A stretch of DNA of 64,000 bases from Agapetus fuscipes (GCA_951799405.1 OX637356.1:12857229-12921228), one strand, 5' to 3'. Counted from the stretch's first letter, positions 10,915 through 21,340 are shown. Notes: generated by a model from the sequence alone, not told the origin. Numbers and translations are program-made.

Positions 10915-11537
10915 GAGCGCCGTTTTTGTGTGTGTCCCACCTCAAGGTCCCTCTCAAATCACGGATAAGATTTCTTGTAAAGATGTGTCTTTAGTGCTCC
11001 TTTAAAGACACCAACAGTGTTTGCCTTCCTCACATTAGGTGGCAGTCTGTTCCACTCCATTGGTCCCGCAAACCGGAAAGCACGGTCCCCAAAATTAGTG
11101 CGTGTCTGACGGTGTGCAGATCTGAGCGTTTGGCGCCTCAAATCCCTCTCAACGGGTGTAAACATGTCAGCCAAATATGAAGGAGCTGTACCATTTACAG
11201 CCTTATACACCATCAGACAAACACGGTAGACCACCCTCTCCGGAAAACGAAGCCAATGCAGTTTCCCTAACAATGGAGATAAATATGACACTTGTTTTAG
11301 TGCCGCAGAGGTGATAACAAGCTTTGTCGTCACTACAAAGCGCCAATAGGTACTCAAGCAAGAACCAGCTGATGTAAGGCTGGATGGACCTTTAGTGACC
11401 GGTCTTTTGAATTTTTCAACCCAGGGAAGAGCAAATTTGAAATATAAAGGGTATATTTGTTGTGCTCCGCCGGAATCCGAATCCACTATCTACCATTTAC
11501 GAGTCCGAAGTGTTGCCACTGGACTACGGACCGGTCT
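10915..11537 (-). mobile_element. tRNA-headed SINE C carrying a CR1 reverse-transcriptase segment
   Basis: On the minus strand: SINE C head (11537 to about 11440; CGGTCCGTAGTCCAGTGGC A box, then a degenerate B box), the SINE C body (CATCCAGCCTTACATC, TTGGCGCTTTGTAGTGACGAC), then a CR1-like coding piece, and finally the SINE C 3' end at about 10915-10950 (CACACACAAAAACGGCGCTC). The coding piece (about 11310-10975) reads LHWLRFPERVVYRVCLMVYKA, APSYLADM, NFGDRAFRFAGPMEWNRLPPNVR and FKGALKTHLYKK, the conserved C-terminal region of CR1/L2-type proteins. Either SINE C arose from such a parent by internal deletion, or a LINE piece was built into it. Confidence 0.7.
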
Positions 11538-11934
11538 ATTTAATTACTTCATTGATTTTTTTTAACGTATTTATTTTCACTTTGTTATCCATTTAAAAAA
11601 TTATATATAAATAGTACAATAAGATAGCATCATATTTAAGGGTAATTTCTTGATTTCTAATAATTTTGATGCAATATTTAAGTAAACAATGAGATGTACT
11701 CCTCTGAGAAGATTTTTGCATAAATTATATTTGTACAAACATATATATAAGTACATTTTTCTAAATAGGTATGCATTTTTTTTTTGAGGTTAGGTTACAA
11801 AATGTGTTGCATCTTACATCAAAATTCATTGAAATCGAAGTGGTTCACCCATAATAAGATTGTAAAAACCAAGATTATTATTGGAATTACCTGTATTTGT
11901 AGGTTTTTTGTAAGTATACAATTTAATTCAATCT

Positions 11935-12170
11935 ACTACATAATCTATAGTCTATGTTGCAAAGATAATTCATATTAAATGCATGCCCACAAACAAGGCG
12001 CTCACGAAATATGAGGTTACTTATGTACTTACAAATTAAAATACAAACCTAAAATAAACATTAACAATGCAACTTTTCCCAATCTTCGCTGAAACAGCGG
12101 TGACATTGGCAAAGTCAACATTTTTTACAGTATGGGTGGTCAGCCTCAAACCAATTTATAAGTCAAGAAA
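11935..12170 (-). repeat. SINE-like repeat A, diverged
   Basis: Reverse copy from ATAATCTATAGTCTATGTTGCAAAG to AAACCAATTTATAAGTCAAG. It has lost part of the GCGCGAAC segment and carries a mutated GAAACAGCGG. Confidence 0.7.
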
Positions 12171-12366
12171 CATTTCAATGACAACAATTTTACCCTTTCA
12201 TTTACTGCGACTATTTTAAAATGATAAATTCTGTGATCTTCTTTAATGCATGTACTTATAAATTTATCTCCTAAAAACGGGGTTTTTTTTTTTGCTTAGG
12301 TATTGACATGTTTATTCGAGAATATTCTGAAAATTACATTCAATTAGCAATGTACAGTCATTATTA

Positions 12367-13134
12367 ATTCTGTGCCTCCTGTGAAAAGTGATACAACTCG
12401 AGTTATACCCTTTTTGAGATTTTTACATAGAAATAATCAGAAAAAAATTAGCGATTTTTTGGTCTTACTCACATTCTTCTATCTGCTATAGTTTAGGAAA
12501 TATAACTGGCAGGATTTAGGCAAAAAAACGTGAAAAGTGATATAAGTCAAGTTGTATCCCTTTTAGTAATTGATCCACACATTGTTTTTTACAAATCTAT
12601 CGTGAATATTGATACATCTCGACTTATATCACTTTACACCAATTTTTGACTGGAATTTTAGCCAAGTTATACGATTCAGGTAAATTATGAAAATACTACT
12701 ATTTTAAGTACAACAATTGTGTCTTTGGGGTCGTATTTTTATAATTAGTTTGAGCAACATTCTGCCTGGACCATTATCTTATGAGTTATTAAATTTAAAA
12801 AATATTAAGCTTTTTGTGTATCACTTTACTCAAAGACAACTTATAGGTGCAATATAATATAACTCGACTTGTATCATTTATCACGTAATAAATGATACAA
12901 GTACAGGCAAAAAAAAGGTACAACTGACAGTTTAATAAATTATTTGTAAACTATAATAGTAACCATAAAAATTAGAATGCACAGTGAAAGTGAATGTTTT
13001 TATCTACAAAATAAGGTACTTATGTGTAACCTAGCCCACTTAGTTCATGAATTAGAATTTTTTAAATCTTGTTTTTGCTCTCCTGTAAAATGATGATTTT
13101 TGAGTTGTATCACTTTTCACAGGAGGCACAGAAT
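12367..13134. mobile_element. 768-bp TA-flanked element with subterminal repeats
   Basis: Terminal inverted repeats begin ATTCTGTGCCTCCTGTGAAA and extend for about 31 bases (GTGATACAACTC). The element is flanked by TA on both sides (12365-12366 and 13135-13136), as in the Tc1/mariner superfamily. Inside, the motif GTGATACAACTCGAGTTATACC recurs in both orientations at about 12540, 12615, 12820 and 12870-12900. No transposase frame. Non-autonomous; repeated subterminal motifs of this kind often are transposase binding sites. Confidence 0.65.
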
Positions 13135-13136
13135 TA

Positions 13137-14372
13137 TTCTACGAAGCCCGATTCTGTTCGCGCATTTGGTTCGGCGAACGTAAAAACTTCAATACATAAT
13201 ATAAAATATTGCCAAACGCACGTTATTAGCTAAAATATATTAAAACAATATTTTAAAGTGTATCGTTTCGTTTCTTACCTCAGTTTGGTGGCAAGACGAA
13301 CGCTGATAATCACACTATAAAGTACTTGTTTTTAGTACTCTGGCTCAGCACACAGGTAAAATCCGGTTCACAAAATTCATTCAAAACACACACTTTACAA
13401 ACAATGATTCTCACTTTTAGCGTTTACATTGAATATTGCAACATTTCATATGCAAACACACAAAACAAATTGGAACATTCCAGTCTAAAATGTTTAAAAA
13501 CAAATACGCTGCACTGGAATAAATGAATCTTTAATTCACACACTCGCTCACACTAATTTGCAATGAAAAAAAAAAACATTCGTATTCTCAGAATTATTAC
13601 GGATACACTGTCTTAACCTTCACAAAAACTAACCTTACATAAAACTTTATCTTGTACGAAGTGTACGTAATATTCACAGAGTTAAATTGTTTTTGTATTT
13701 AAATTTTTAAACAAGGATGTTTTGATAAAATTGAGTCACTTTTTTTTTACAGAGTTCGTAACGAAATGCGACGGCGGGTTACTAAACAGACCGGCATACA
13801 CTCTCCGCACGAAAGCCAGAGCGCGACTGAGTGAAAAATTTATACAAAACATGCGGCCTCTTTGAATCGGATGGGTTCGGTCAACTTCGGGTTTGGTGTG
13901 AGACACATGTATATGGTTGTCTCTCTCACTCTCTATGGCGCCATCAGATATGGGTTTTCATCTCAGTCACTTTGATTTTTCCATAACAATTTTCCGATTG
14001 AATATTGTCGAGAATGGTTTATCCAGCGTTCACTTTATTTCTTATGATAATTAATTCATCTTTGACCTTCTGTTTAGCTAGAATAGTAAATTATGATTAT
14101 AAACATTACATGGATATATAAATGATATTGAATTTGATAATGTTTATTAACATTTCTAGTGTTTATTATCTCATTACTGTATTCGTTATCTTATATTAGA
14201 GGAAAAAAAAAATATTATGGCACATTATAGGTTAACTCTTGAAAATAACATTATTTTGTTCTTCAAGTAAATTTTAGTAATTTAAAAAGGAACAAAAAAG
14301 AATTATTTTGCAAATTAATTAATATTTACAACTAAATAACTGCACAGTTGAACAATTATTCGGATATTAGAC
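13137..14372. other. Unassigned stretch, possibly single-copy
   Basis: No member of the repeat families was recognised in most of this stretch. It is somewhat richer in mixed sequence than its surroundings (13140-13300 and 13770-13980, including TCTATGGCGCCATCAGATATGG), so it may be single-copy host DNA. Reading frames are short and without motif. Confidence 0.25.
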
Positions 14373-14455
14373 TAATCTAATCTAATCTAATCTAAGTTGC
14401 AAAAATATTTAACATTGAGCATTCATTTATTAACATGACGATTTTTATGATTTAG
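14373..14455 (-). repeat. Repeat A tail fragment
   Basis: (TCTAA)n followed by GTTGCAAAAATATTTAACATTGAG: the simple tail and first bases of a reverse repeat A, truncated. Confidence 0.5.
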
Positions 14456-14517
14456 TTTTTTATGTCCATGTATATATTGTTATTTATTGATTTTAAAAAA
14501 ATGTAATTTGTCATGTA

Positions 14518-14787
14518 TGTTCCTTGACTTATAGGTTGTTATGCGGCTGACCACCCATAATATAAAAAATTGGTTCACTTTGCCAATGTCACCCCTGTTT
14601 CAGGGAAGGACGGCAAGAGTTGCAAGGCTTATTTTCATTTGAGATTGGGTTTTTATATTGTAGGTCCACATGCGGCATGTGTTAGCGCGAAATTATACAT
14701 ATCTGCTTATGGGAATGCATTTAATATAAATCTTAAATGATATATATCTTTGCAGCTTAGATTAGATAGATTAGATTAGATTAGACG
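14518..14787 (+). repeat. SINE-like repeat A, full length
   Basis: One of the best copies: starts TTCCTTGACTTATAGGTTG, contains GGTTCACTTTGCCAATGTCACC, TGTTTCAGGGAAGGACGGCAAGAG and GCGGCATGTGTTAGCGCG, and ends CTTTGCAGCTTAG plus an ATTAGAT tail. The ~270-bp length and simple-repeat tail suggest a retroposon. A clear pol III head is not visible, so a Helentron-related short element is an alternative. Confidence 0.85.
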
Positions 14788-15344
14788 TGGTATAGTTACA
14801 AAATCAAAAACTATACTTTTATGTTAAAAAAAATCACTAATTTTTAATTTGCAATATGCAATGGACTTTCACTGATTGGACCACCAAACCCTAAAAACTG
14901 TTTGCCAACACTAACACTAAGATCACAGATTTATTTCAGACTCTGAATAACACTGTAAGAAATTTCTCTTTTCCGTGGAAGCTTCATCTTCTTGAGTCTT
15001 CTCATATCTAAGTAAGAACTAAGTAGGCACTGAAGTGATCCTTGAGTATTGCAGGCCCAGCGGTTCTCAAGCACGCACCGGCCTATTGATTTTTCCTTAT
15101 AAAACCGGGGGAAGAGTCACTTTAAAGTATCAAAACGAGAACGGGGAGATCAGAAATTCATCCGACCTCTTTTGTTCTTCGAGAGTGATTTTTTTTCCCA
15201 AGAATAATGTAAGTGGTAGTCTGTTAGGTATAAGGTTAACAATCTATGTCGGGAATCTAGGATTCTTTTCAAAAATGAATTAATATTTGTAATACTGTGA
15301 GTAATTAAATGGTTTTTTCATCACTTAGCGGCAGGTACTGTTGT

Positions 15345-15620
15345 GGCATGAAAACGCAAAAAAAAACGCAACTTAGCTACACATATAGTGTAACCTCTTG
15401 CCTGCGTTATCCCCGAAGGGGTCGCATGTGGCGATTCGGGACCTATGTATTTTTACGGGCAAGGTGGCCGGCCTTACACCAACCACTTTCAGTTGATGTG
15501 GGGGTTTCCCAGCTCCCGGGGGGCTGGTTCCTATTTCTTGTGAAGGCTAAGTAAACCTTGAGATCGAACCCTTGCTCTCAGCATGGAATGCAAGCATTCT
15601 ATAAATTGAGCTATTGACCT
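15345..15620 (-). repeat. SINE B (tRNA-headed)
   Basis: Reverse copy: 3' end AACGCAACTTAGCTACACATATAG at the left, CCCGAAGGGGTCGCATGTGGCG, CCAACCACTTTCAG, GGGTTTCCCAGCTCCCGG, and the tRNA-like head near 15570-15620 (box B region GATCGAACCC). Nearly complete; the head is worn. Confidence 0.75.
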
Positions 15621-15634
15621 TTTTACGAGCTTGG

Positions 15635-15857
15635 ACGTCGTCGCTACAAAGCGCCAATTCTCAAGAAAGACTCAGTTGTTGTAAGGTTGGATGGACTTTT
15701 CAGTGACCGGTCTTTGGTAAAGGTTTATGAATTTTTCAACCCAGCGAAGAGCAAATTTGAAAATATAAATGGTATATTTTTTGTGCTCCGCCGGGATTCG
15801 AACCCACAACCTTCCATTCAGAGTCTGCAGTGTTACCACTGAGCTACGGACCGTTCA
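15635..15857 (-). repeat. SINE C (tRNA-headed), 3' truncated
   Basis: On the minus strand: GGTCCGTAGCTCAGTGG A box, GGTTCGAATCCCGGCGG B box about 45 bases later, then GCACAAAAAATATACCATTT, GGGTTGAAAAATTCATAAACC and CATCCAACCTTACAACAAC. The 3' end is missing. The head is a good tRNA-type pol III promoter. Confidence 0.8.
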
Positions 15858-16647
15858 TTGCACGATATGTACAGTAAATACTCATTATATTTGTTAAATT
15901 AAAGCTTAGGATTGTTTACAAACTGCCCCACACAATAAGTTCTAATTAAGTTCTTGTGATTCTTATTGTAAAGAGCTGCTTCGTGTCCATCGCCGTAACC
16001 CTTGCTAATCCGATAAGCTGAAATTCAAAAAGTTCACGAGCTATCTCAGTAATGCTATATAACACATTCGGAATATTGCTATCGCGATCTGAATCCCGAA
16101 TGGAATTCTCAGTCTTAAATCCTAACCAGAGATTACTTGAATGCGATTTAAAAGTTGATGGGAAGTCAGCGATGTTAGATTAAGCAAGACTATGCGTTTA
16201 CAGGCTTGAATCTTAAATAATTACATAAATTGAATCTATCATATTCAGAGCTTCAATCGAATGAAAAAAAATCTTTAAATTTATTTTTCTTGTCAGAAAA
16301 TTTAATTGGTTTTAATTAATTAAAATAAAAAAACTTATGTTACTAAGTACGGGTTTAATTTATTAAAAACTTCGATTTATTTATTTTTCACAATTTCTTT
16401 GAATATTCCGTTTACATTTGGTTCGAAAAAGTTTAAAAAATTGGAATAAATAGTTTAATTTTTGTCTCTATGGCCTAAATGAGCGACTAAATTATAAAAT
16501 TATAAATTCTTTAGATTTTAGATCAATTTCAATATTCCAAGAATTTATAAAAGATACGACAGCTATTCTAAGGACTGGTCTCTTTTTTCTTACAATTTTT
16601 ATATTCTTACGCGACAGAGGAGAATTTCCGGGATGTTTTTTTACTAA
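15858..16647. other. Unassigned AT-rich stretch
   Basis: No repeat family or coding region recognised. Confidence 0.25.
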
Positions 16648-16777
16648 GGCTCAGTATTTTCAACGTTAGCTTACGTGACTTTAAACTGATAAAAAGTAGC
16701 TACCCACACGTTTGACATAAGTGCGTCCTTTTTCATTCAGTATAAAGTCGCTATGCTAACGTTGAAAATACTGGGCC
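16648..16777. mobile_element. Harbinger-like MITE, 130 bp
   Basis: Same element as at 9683-9812, in the opposite orientation and the same length. Termini GGCTCAGTATTTTCAACGTTAGC / GCTAACGTTGAAAATACTGGGCC with TAA on both sides (16645-16647 and 16778-16780). The two copies are very close in sequence, so they moved recently. Confidence 0.85.
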
Positions 16778-16793
16778 TAAGGGTGCCGCTAAA

Positions 16794-17080
16794 AGTCCAG
16801 TCAATACCTCAGTTCGTAGAGTTGCTTGTATTCCATGCCGAGAGCTCGTGTTCGAACTCTGCCGAGGGAGGTGAGTTGGTGAGACCATGTTTCTTTCAAA
16901 CCCATAATTAAAATACCGGCAAGGCTTACTCACCCTTCACAAGAAACGAGAACCAGCCCCCTCGGTAGCTGGGAAACTTCCCATTTAACAGAAGTAGTTG
17001 GCGTAAGGCTGTCTCCATTACCAGGAAATATAAATAGGCTCCACTCACCACATGCGACATCTTAGGGAATACACGGCAAG
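16794..17080 (+). repeat. SINE B (tRNA-headed)
   Basis: Head GTCCAGTCAATACCTCAG..GTAGAG (A box) and GTGTTCGAACTCTGCCGAGG (B box), then the family body (ACCGGCAAGGCTTACTCACC, CGGTAGCTGGGAAAC, GAAGTAGTTGGCG) to CACATGCGACATCTTAGGG. The 3' terminal ~40 bases are diverged. Confidence 0.75.
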
Positions 17081-17183
17081 TATTTGCAAAATATATGTAT
17101 ATATATGTTTAATTTTAGGTTTTCACGGATATTATACATGTTAAAAGATTTTCGGGAATAATCCGTTTATATGCTATTTTTTA

Positions 17184-17223
17184 GCCTACGTTTCGGGCCG
17201 ATATCACGGTCCTTCGTCAGGGC
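17184..17223 (-). ncRNA. Hammerhead-like ribozyme motif, left arm
   Basis: On the minus strand: stem I GCC/GGC, core CUGACGA, one extra A, stem II GGACCG/CGGCCC around GUGAUAU, GAAA, palindromic short stem III ACGU, cleavage triplet GUA, then the 3' strand of stem I. The order matches a type I hammerhead with a minimal stem III, as known from Penelope-like elements and retrozymes. The extra nucleotide between CUGACGA and stem II is not canonical, so activity is unproven. Confidence 0.45.
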
Positions 17224-17271
17224 GGTCCGTCTGCGTGTAAGTTGAAGGCCAAACTTACACGCAGACGGACC

Positions 17272-17311
17272 GCCCTGACCAAGGACCGTGATATCGGCCC
17301 CAAACGTAGGC
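17272..17311 (+). ncRNA. Hammerhead-like motif, right arm, core mutated
   Basis: Same 40-base motif as the left arm but with two changes: CUGACGA has become CUGACCA and GAAA has become CAAA. These are the positions numbered G8 and G12 in the hammerhead core, which act in catalysis. If the motif is a ribozyme, this copy should be dead. Confidence 0.4.
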
Positions 17312-17358
17312 TAAAAAATAGCATATAAACGGATTATTCCCGAAAATCTTTTAACATG

Positions 17359-17403
<45 letters not shown>

Positions 17404-17545
17404 CTAAATTTGATTTATGGATATTCATTGCAAAACATAGGTACAATCCAGGCATTTCCATCCTGGGTTGGAAGTCTCAACAGGATAGATCTTACCGTAA
17501 CTATTTGAAGATAGGATAAAATAAAACATGACGTATATCATATAA

Positions 17546-17690
17546 ATATTTAAAAATATAAATGGTAAAACATTGCTTTAATTCACTTTATTTTATTTGT
17601 TTATGCTCGAATATTTTCGCCTAATGAGGCATCTTCAATGAATCTTGAATTAAAACAATGTTTTACCATTTATATTTTTAAATATTTATA
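17546..17690. mobile_element. ~145-bp inverted-repeat unit with hammerhead-like core
   Basis: Arms AATATTTAAAAATATAAATGG (17546 on) and its complement (to ~17688) flank a minus-strand TTGAAGATGCCTCATTAGGCGAAAATATTCG (17605-17640). The unit and its right flank (GACTTTC.CTGTGTTAACAG) recur in reverse at 25305-25445. The core C is changed to U here. Confidence 0.5.
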
Positions 17691-17760
17691 AAAATGGACT
17701 TTCACTGTGTTAACAGATCAACACTAAAAAATATCATGTATATCATGTTTTAGATCTGAC

Positions 17761-18164
17761 ATGTCTATCAGATATACCGTTTGTCGTCGAGACTTCCACC
17801 CCTGCGCCTTCTGCATCCAGTCCTCAGGAATACTCTTCATATCGTCTGACTATTGTGTTGACCATCATGATCTCAGTGTTACTAGATCTTCAGGAGTTGG
17901 CGTGCGGGAAAGGGGATGCACCTTAACATTACGTGGGTACCGAGGGGGGTTCCCGCATAGACTTCCTCAGCGGGGGCGTCACCTGGACGCCATAATGGAT
18001 GAGCGAGCATCGCCCACACTGTTCTAGATAGTTCTACATGACGTCAGACATGCGAATATTCTGCACTGCCGGAAAGTGGATGAACTTTGCCTAGAAGAAA
18101 TATTTCAGGCGGGGTGATGATGATGATGATTGGTGATGATATTGATTATGTCACTGGGATGATC
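17761..18164. other. GC-richer segment ending in (GAT)n
   Basis: A more GC-rich stretch with an 88-residue plus-strand frame lacking recognised motifs, ending in (GAT)n at about 18115-18131. The simple tail suggests the 3' end of an unrecognised retroposon in plus orientation. Confidence 0.3.
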
Positions 18165-18418
18165 AAGGGGATAAGGCGTTGGCGCTCTAATTTGTGTTAT
18201 TGACGCTAACGCTGGTTCAAACCCCGCCCACGTCATGTCCTATCGACAATTAATTCAATCCTGATTCAACAGATGTCATGGGGTAGTTATTTGTTAATAA
18301 CTAATTTAAAATATTAAATAATGAATTGTTCATTGTTGATGGTATTAATACCTGTTTCTGATCAGGCAAAATAGGCTGGTGAATTGCATTCCTCTTTACA
18401 AATCTATTTCATTAAGAA
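18165..18418 (+). repeat. SINE D (tRNA-headed), full
   Basis: tRNA-Leu-like head: GGGATAAGGCGTTGGCGCTC (A box) and GCTGGTTCAAACCCCGCCC (B box). The body is CAATCCTGATTCAACAG, an AT-rich middle, ATTAATACCTGTTTCTGATC and the 3' end GGCTGGTGAATTGCATTCC. The orientation is opposite to the other D copies in the window. Confidence 0.7.
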
Positions 18419-18529
18419 AATAACAATGTACAATCTGTGATGTAGGTATCTAAAACAAATCTATTAAAGACAAAAGTTCGAAGAAAAGAATTTAAAAAAA
18501 TAAGACAAAAGTTCGAAGAAGGAAGCTTT

Positions 18530-18655
18530 TAAACTTTTTAAATAAATTTTATAGTGAAAATAAACATCGTTTTTTTTTAATTCATCCAAAAATTATAAAA
18601 TTAAACAATATGAATTTTCAGTGTTAATACACAAACAATACAAAATATAAGAAAA
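18530..18655 (-). repeat. Copy of the 33.8-kb hammerhead-associated flank
   Basis: The minus strand matches 33825-33940: GTTTGTGTATTAACACTG, AAAATTCAT, TTATAATTTTTGGATGAA, TTTATTTTCACTATA. At 33.8 kb this block lies directly beside a hammerhead-like motif; here that motif is reduced to remnants (AAGTTCGAAGAA, seen twice at 18474-18519). Confidence 0.5.
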
Positions 18656-19093
18656 TAATTGATGGTTGAAAAAGACCAAAGAAAGACCCAAATCAAGATA
18701 GTTGAACAAAATATTTTTTTGCCAACACGTCCAAGTCTCATAAAAATAGTAGTACATATTTTTGTTGTCTTTAAACTTGAAAAAGGAAAATCTATAAATG
18801 GTTCAAGTACTTTTCTCCTTAAAAAAGAAAGAAAATTGAAAAATTTCCACATTGATTTTATCAGTAATTCCATTCGTTTGTATGATCTAGAAAGGCTGAG
18901 AAAATATATATATTTGTGGTAACAAACAAACAAACGCCGTAAATAAGTTCCCGACTTAATTTCACTTCATGTCGGAGACTTGTCGTGGATGTTTGAAATA
19001 TTGTTAGAGTCGTACACCCTATGACTGCCAGAGAAGTAATATCAAGTTTGTAAAATGAATCGAAAGCAATATCACTTAAAAAACACCCCTTAT

Positions 19094-19380
19094 AGTCTAG
19101 TGATAACGCTTCAGCCTCATAAATGGAAGGTTGTGGGAATCCCGGCGGAGCACAAAAAAAACTACACCATTTATGTTTTCAAATACGCTCTTTGCTTGGT
19201 GAAAAAAGTCATATAACTTTACCAAAGACTGGTCACTAAAGGTCCATCCAGCCTTACAGCATCTGGGTCTTGCTTGAGAATAGGCGCTTTCTACAGCGAT
19301 GACCAAGCTCGCAGAGGGCTCTTGAGGTGTGATTCACACAAAAACAGCGCTCACCAAATAAATCAGCCTGATTTAATTTA
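19094..19380 (+). repeat. SINE C, 3' variant 1
   Basis: Head (TAGTGATAACGCTTCAG, GTTGTGGGAATCCCGGCGG), body (CACCATTTATGTTTTC, CCAAAGACTGGTCAC, CATCCAGCCTTACAGC, TTGCTTGAGAATAGGCGC) and 3' variant 1 (GCAGAGGGCTCTTGAGGTG, ACACAAAAACAGCGCTCACC, AATAAATCAGCCTGAT). Confidence 0.8.
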
Positions 19381-19389
19381 TATTTTCAA

Positions 19390-19550
19390 AAGGTCCATCC
19401 AGCCGTAGGTACAGATATTGGGTTTCGCTTGAGTATTGGCGCTTTGTAGCGACAACCAAGCTCATAAACACCTCTGCGGCACTACAACAAGTGTCATAGA
19501 CGCCTTTAGTCTCTGTAATCTAGGGAGTCTCCCGCACAGGACTTAAAAAG
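19390..19550 (+). repeat. SINE C 3' part, variant 2
   Basis: Begins AAAGGTCCATCCAGCC and continues with TTGGCGCTTTGTAGCG, then the alternative 3' end: CTCTGCGGCACTACAACAAG, TGTCATAGACGCC, TCTAGGGAGTCTCCCGCACA. Variant 2 shares CACTA.AACAAGTGTCATA with the CR1 segment at 11.3 kb. Confidence 0.7.
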
Positions 19551-19609
19551 AAAATTACGGTAAATTTGGTTTACAATAGATCGCGAAGCTTTCTCTCATA
19601 ATTTTATTT

Positions 19610-19690
19610 TTAAGGAAGCCTGTGCGGGAGACTCCCTAAATTCAAGAGGCTCTAGGGGTCTATGACGCTTGTTATAGTGCTGGTGATGTG
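19610..19690 (-). repeat. SINE C variant-2 tail, reverse
   Basis: The complement of the variant-2 end (GGAAGCCTGTGCGGGAGACTCCC, TCTAGGGGTCTATGACGC). With 19500-19550 it makes an inverted pair of ~50-base arms separated by ~65 bases, able to fold into a hairpin. Confidence 0.6.
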
Positions 19691-20251
19691 GCAGTTGTCC
19701 TTATTCGGTTGCAGGGCCTTTAGCTGCGCAGTGCTGTGGCGTGTGTTGCGTTGCGTTGCTTTGTTTTGAGACACTCAGAAGAAATGGCGATTGATTTGAA
19801 AAGGATTTGAAAAGGGTAAGGTTAAATTGGGTTGGAAACACAGTTAACTCATTCCATAAGCGGAAGTGAGGCTGGTTGTTTGTTGGCGGCAGAGAAATGG
19901 TTAATGAGATAAGAATTATGGGAGAGGGATGGAGAACTCTGGCCTTGTGGAGATTGAAAGCAATATGTTAGATGGTGACGTCACTGCGCACATATGTGTG
20001 GTGTTCCCTCGGGAAAAACAAAACTCTAAAGATAGTATTACGTCGATAAAGTAATCTACTATCTATAAATTTAGTGTTATCTAATGCTTGATGAGCTTTT
20101 CAAAGTAGATAAATTGTAAACTTACATACATAAAAAAAACTTATCTAATGGTATTTTTTTGATTAATTGGAGTAAATTATTATCTTGTAATGTTTGACGC
20201 GGATATAGGTATATCCCATTCATTAACGATTTCAACAATATGAATATCGTT

Positions 20252-20358
20252 GATTTAAAGGTTGGTATGCGGCTGACCACCTATGCTGTAGAAAATAGTT
20301 AAATTTGCCAATATCACTCCTATTTCAGGAGAGGTCTGCAAAAGTGGTAGAGTCTATG
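20252..20358 (+). repeat. SINE-like repeat A, 5' half (split copy)
   Basis: AAAGGTTGGTATGCGGCTGACC to AGTCTATGTTAATTTC. Its 3' half resumes at 20628 after a full reverse copy inserted into it. Confidence 0.75.
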
Positions 20359-20625
20359 TTAATTTCTAATCTAATCTAATCTAAGCTGCAAAGATATATA
20401 TCATTTAAGATTTATATTAAATGCATTCCCACAAGCAGACATGTATAATTTCGCGCTAACACATGCCGCATGTGGACATACAATATAAAAACCCAATCTC
20501 AAATGAACATAAGCTCTGCAACTCTTGCCGTCCTTCCCTGAAACAGGGGTGACATTGGCAAAGTGAACCATTTTTTACAGTATGGGTGGTCAGCCGCATA
20601 CCAACCTATAAGTCAAGGAACAATT
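20359..20625 (-). repeat. SINE-like repeat A, full, nested in another A
   Basis: Complete reverse copy: (TAATC)n tail, TAAGCTGCAAAGATAT, CGCGCTAACACATGCCGCATG, CCTTCCCTGAAACAGGGG, GGTGGTCAGCCGCATACC and TAAGTCAAGGAA. It lies inside a forward copy, so it is the younger insertion. Confidence 0.85.
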
Positions 20626-20627
20626 GA

Positions 20628-20770
20628 GGTTTGGATTTTAATTTGTAAGTACACATTCGGCATTTGTAAGCGCGAACTTACGCGTGTTTGTTTGTGGGCA
20701 TGCATTTGATATGAGCTTTGAGTGTTAATATATCCTTGCAACTTAGATTCTAGATTATAGATCATCAATA
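20628..20770 (+). repeat. SINE-like repeat A, 3' half (split copy)
   Basis: Resumes with TTGAGGTTTGGATTTTAATTTG, GCATTTGTAAGCGCGAACTTAC, GCATGCATTTG and the tail CTTGCAACTTAGATTCTAG. It completes the copy begun at 20252. Confidence 0.75.
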
Positions 20771-21340
20771 TTTGTAAGAAGTGGCACCAAAAGAAGAAAA
20801 CGGTATGCATAGTTTAATTTCCCAAATTTTATTCCTATTTGACAAAGACAATAGTTTTGTTTTTCCGCTACGGACAATATAGCCACGTGAATGTTTTGTC
20901 CGCACTAAAATGAAAACAAAAAAGTCTGTTTATTTTTTCCCTTTCTTTAAGGAAGCCGCTCTTCTGGTTATTAAACAGAAAGAAGATCATAAAATTGCGT
21001 TCTTAATCTCACTAATGACTGCGTAAGGGTGGAGAGCAAAGCCTCAAGTTTGAAACATTCCATTTTATTTCACCAAAAAGTGATAGAAAGTAAAACGTCC
21101 ACTCGGATCACTGCTTCAGTTGTCATACATTTTTTGGAAAATGAAGTGACTTTGTTTATAAGTAAAGTTTTTTTCTATAAGGGTAAGTCGTAAATGGCGT
21201 CCATGTTGTTGCTTACATCGAAATTACGCGAGGCTACGTCATAAACTTTTACTAAGTAAGTATAATCTAAAACTTGTAAGAAAATTAGGGTGTCAGGATA
21301 AAATAGCACAGTGACAAAGCGACACATGACATAACGACCC

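Larger units (their letters stand above)
17131..17364. mobile_element. 234-bp palindromic element
   Basis: Inverted arms of about 110 bases (left from ATTATACATGTTAAAAGATT, right ending with its complement) around a short spacer near 17240. Each arm contains a hammerhead-like motif. The right flank is an (AT)n tract at about 17362-17396. No coding capacity. Confidence 0.7.
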
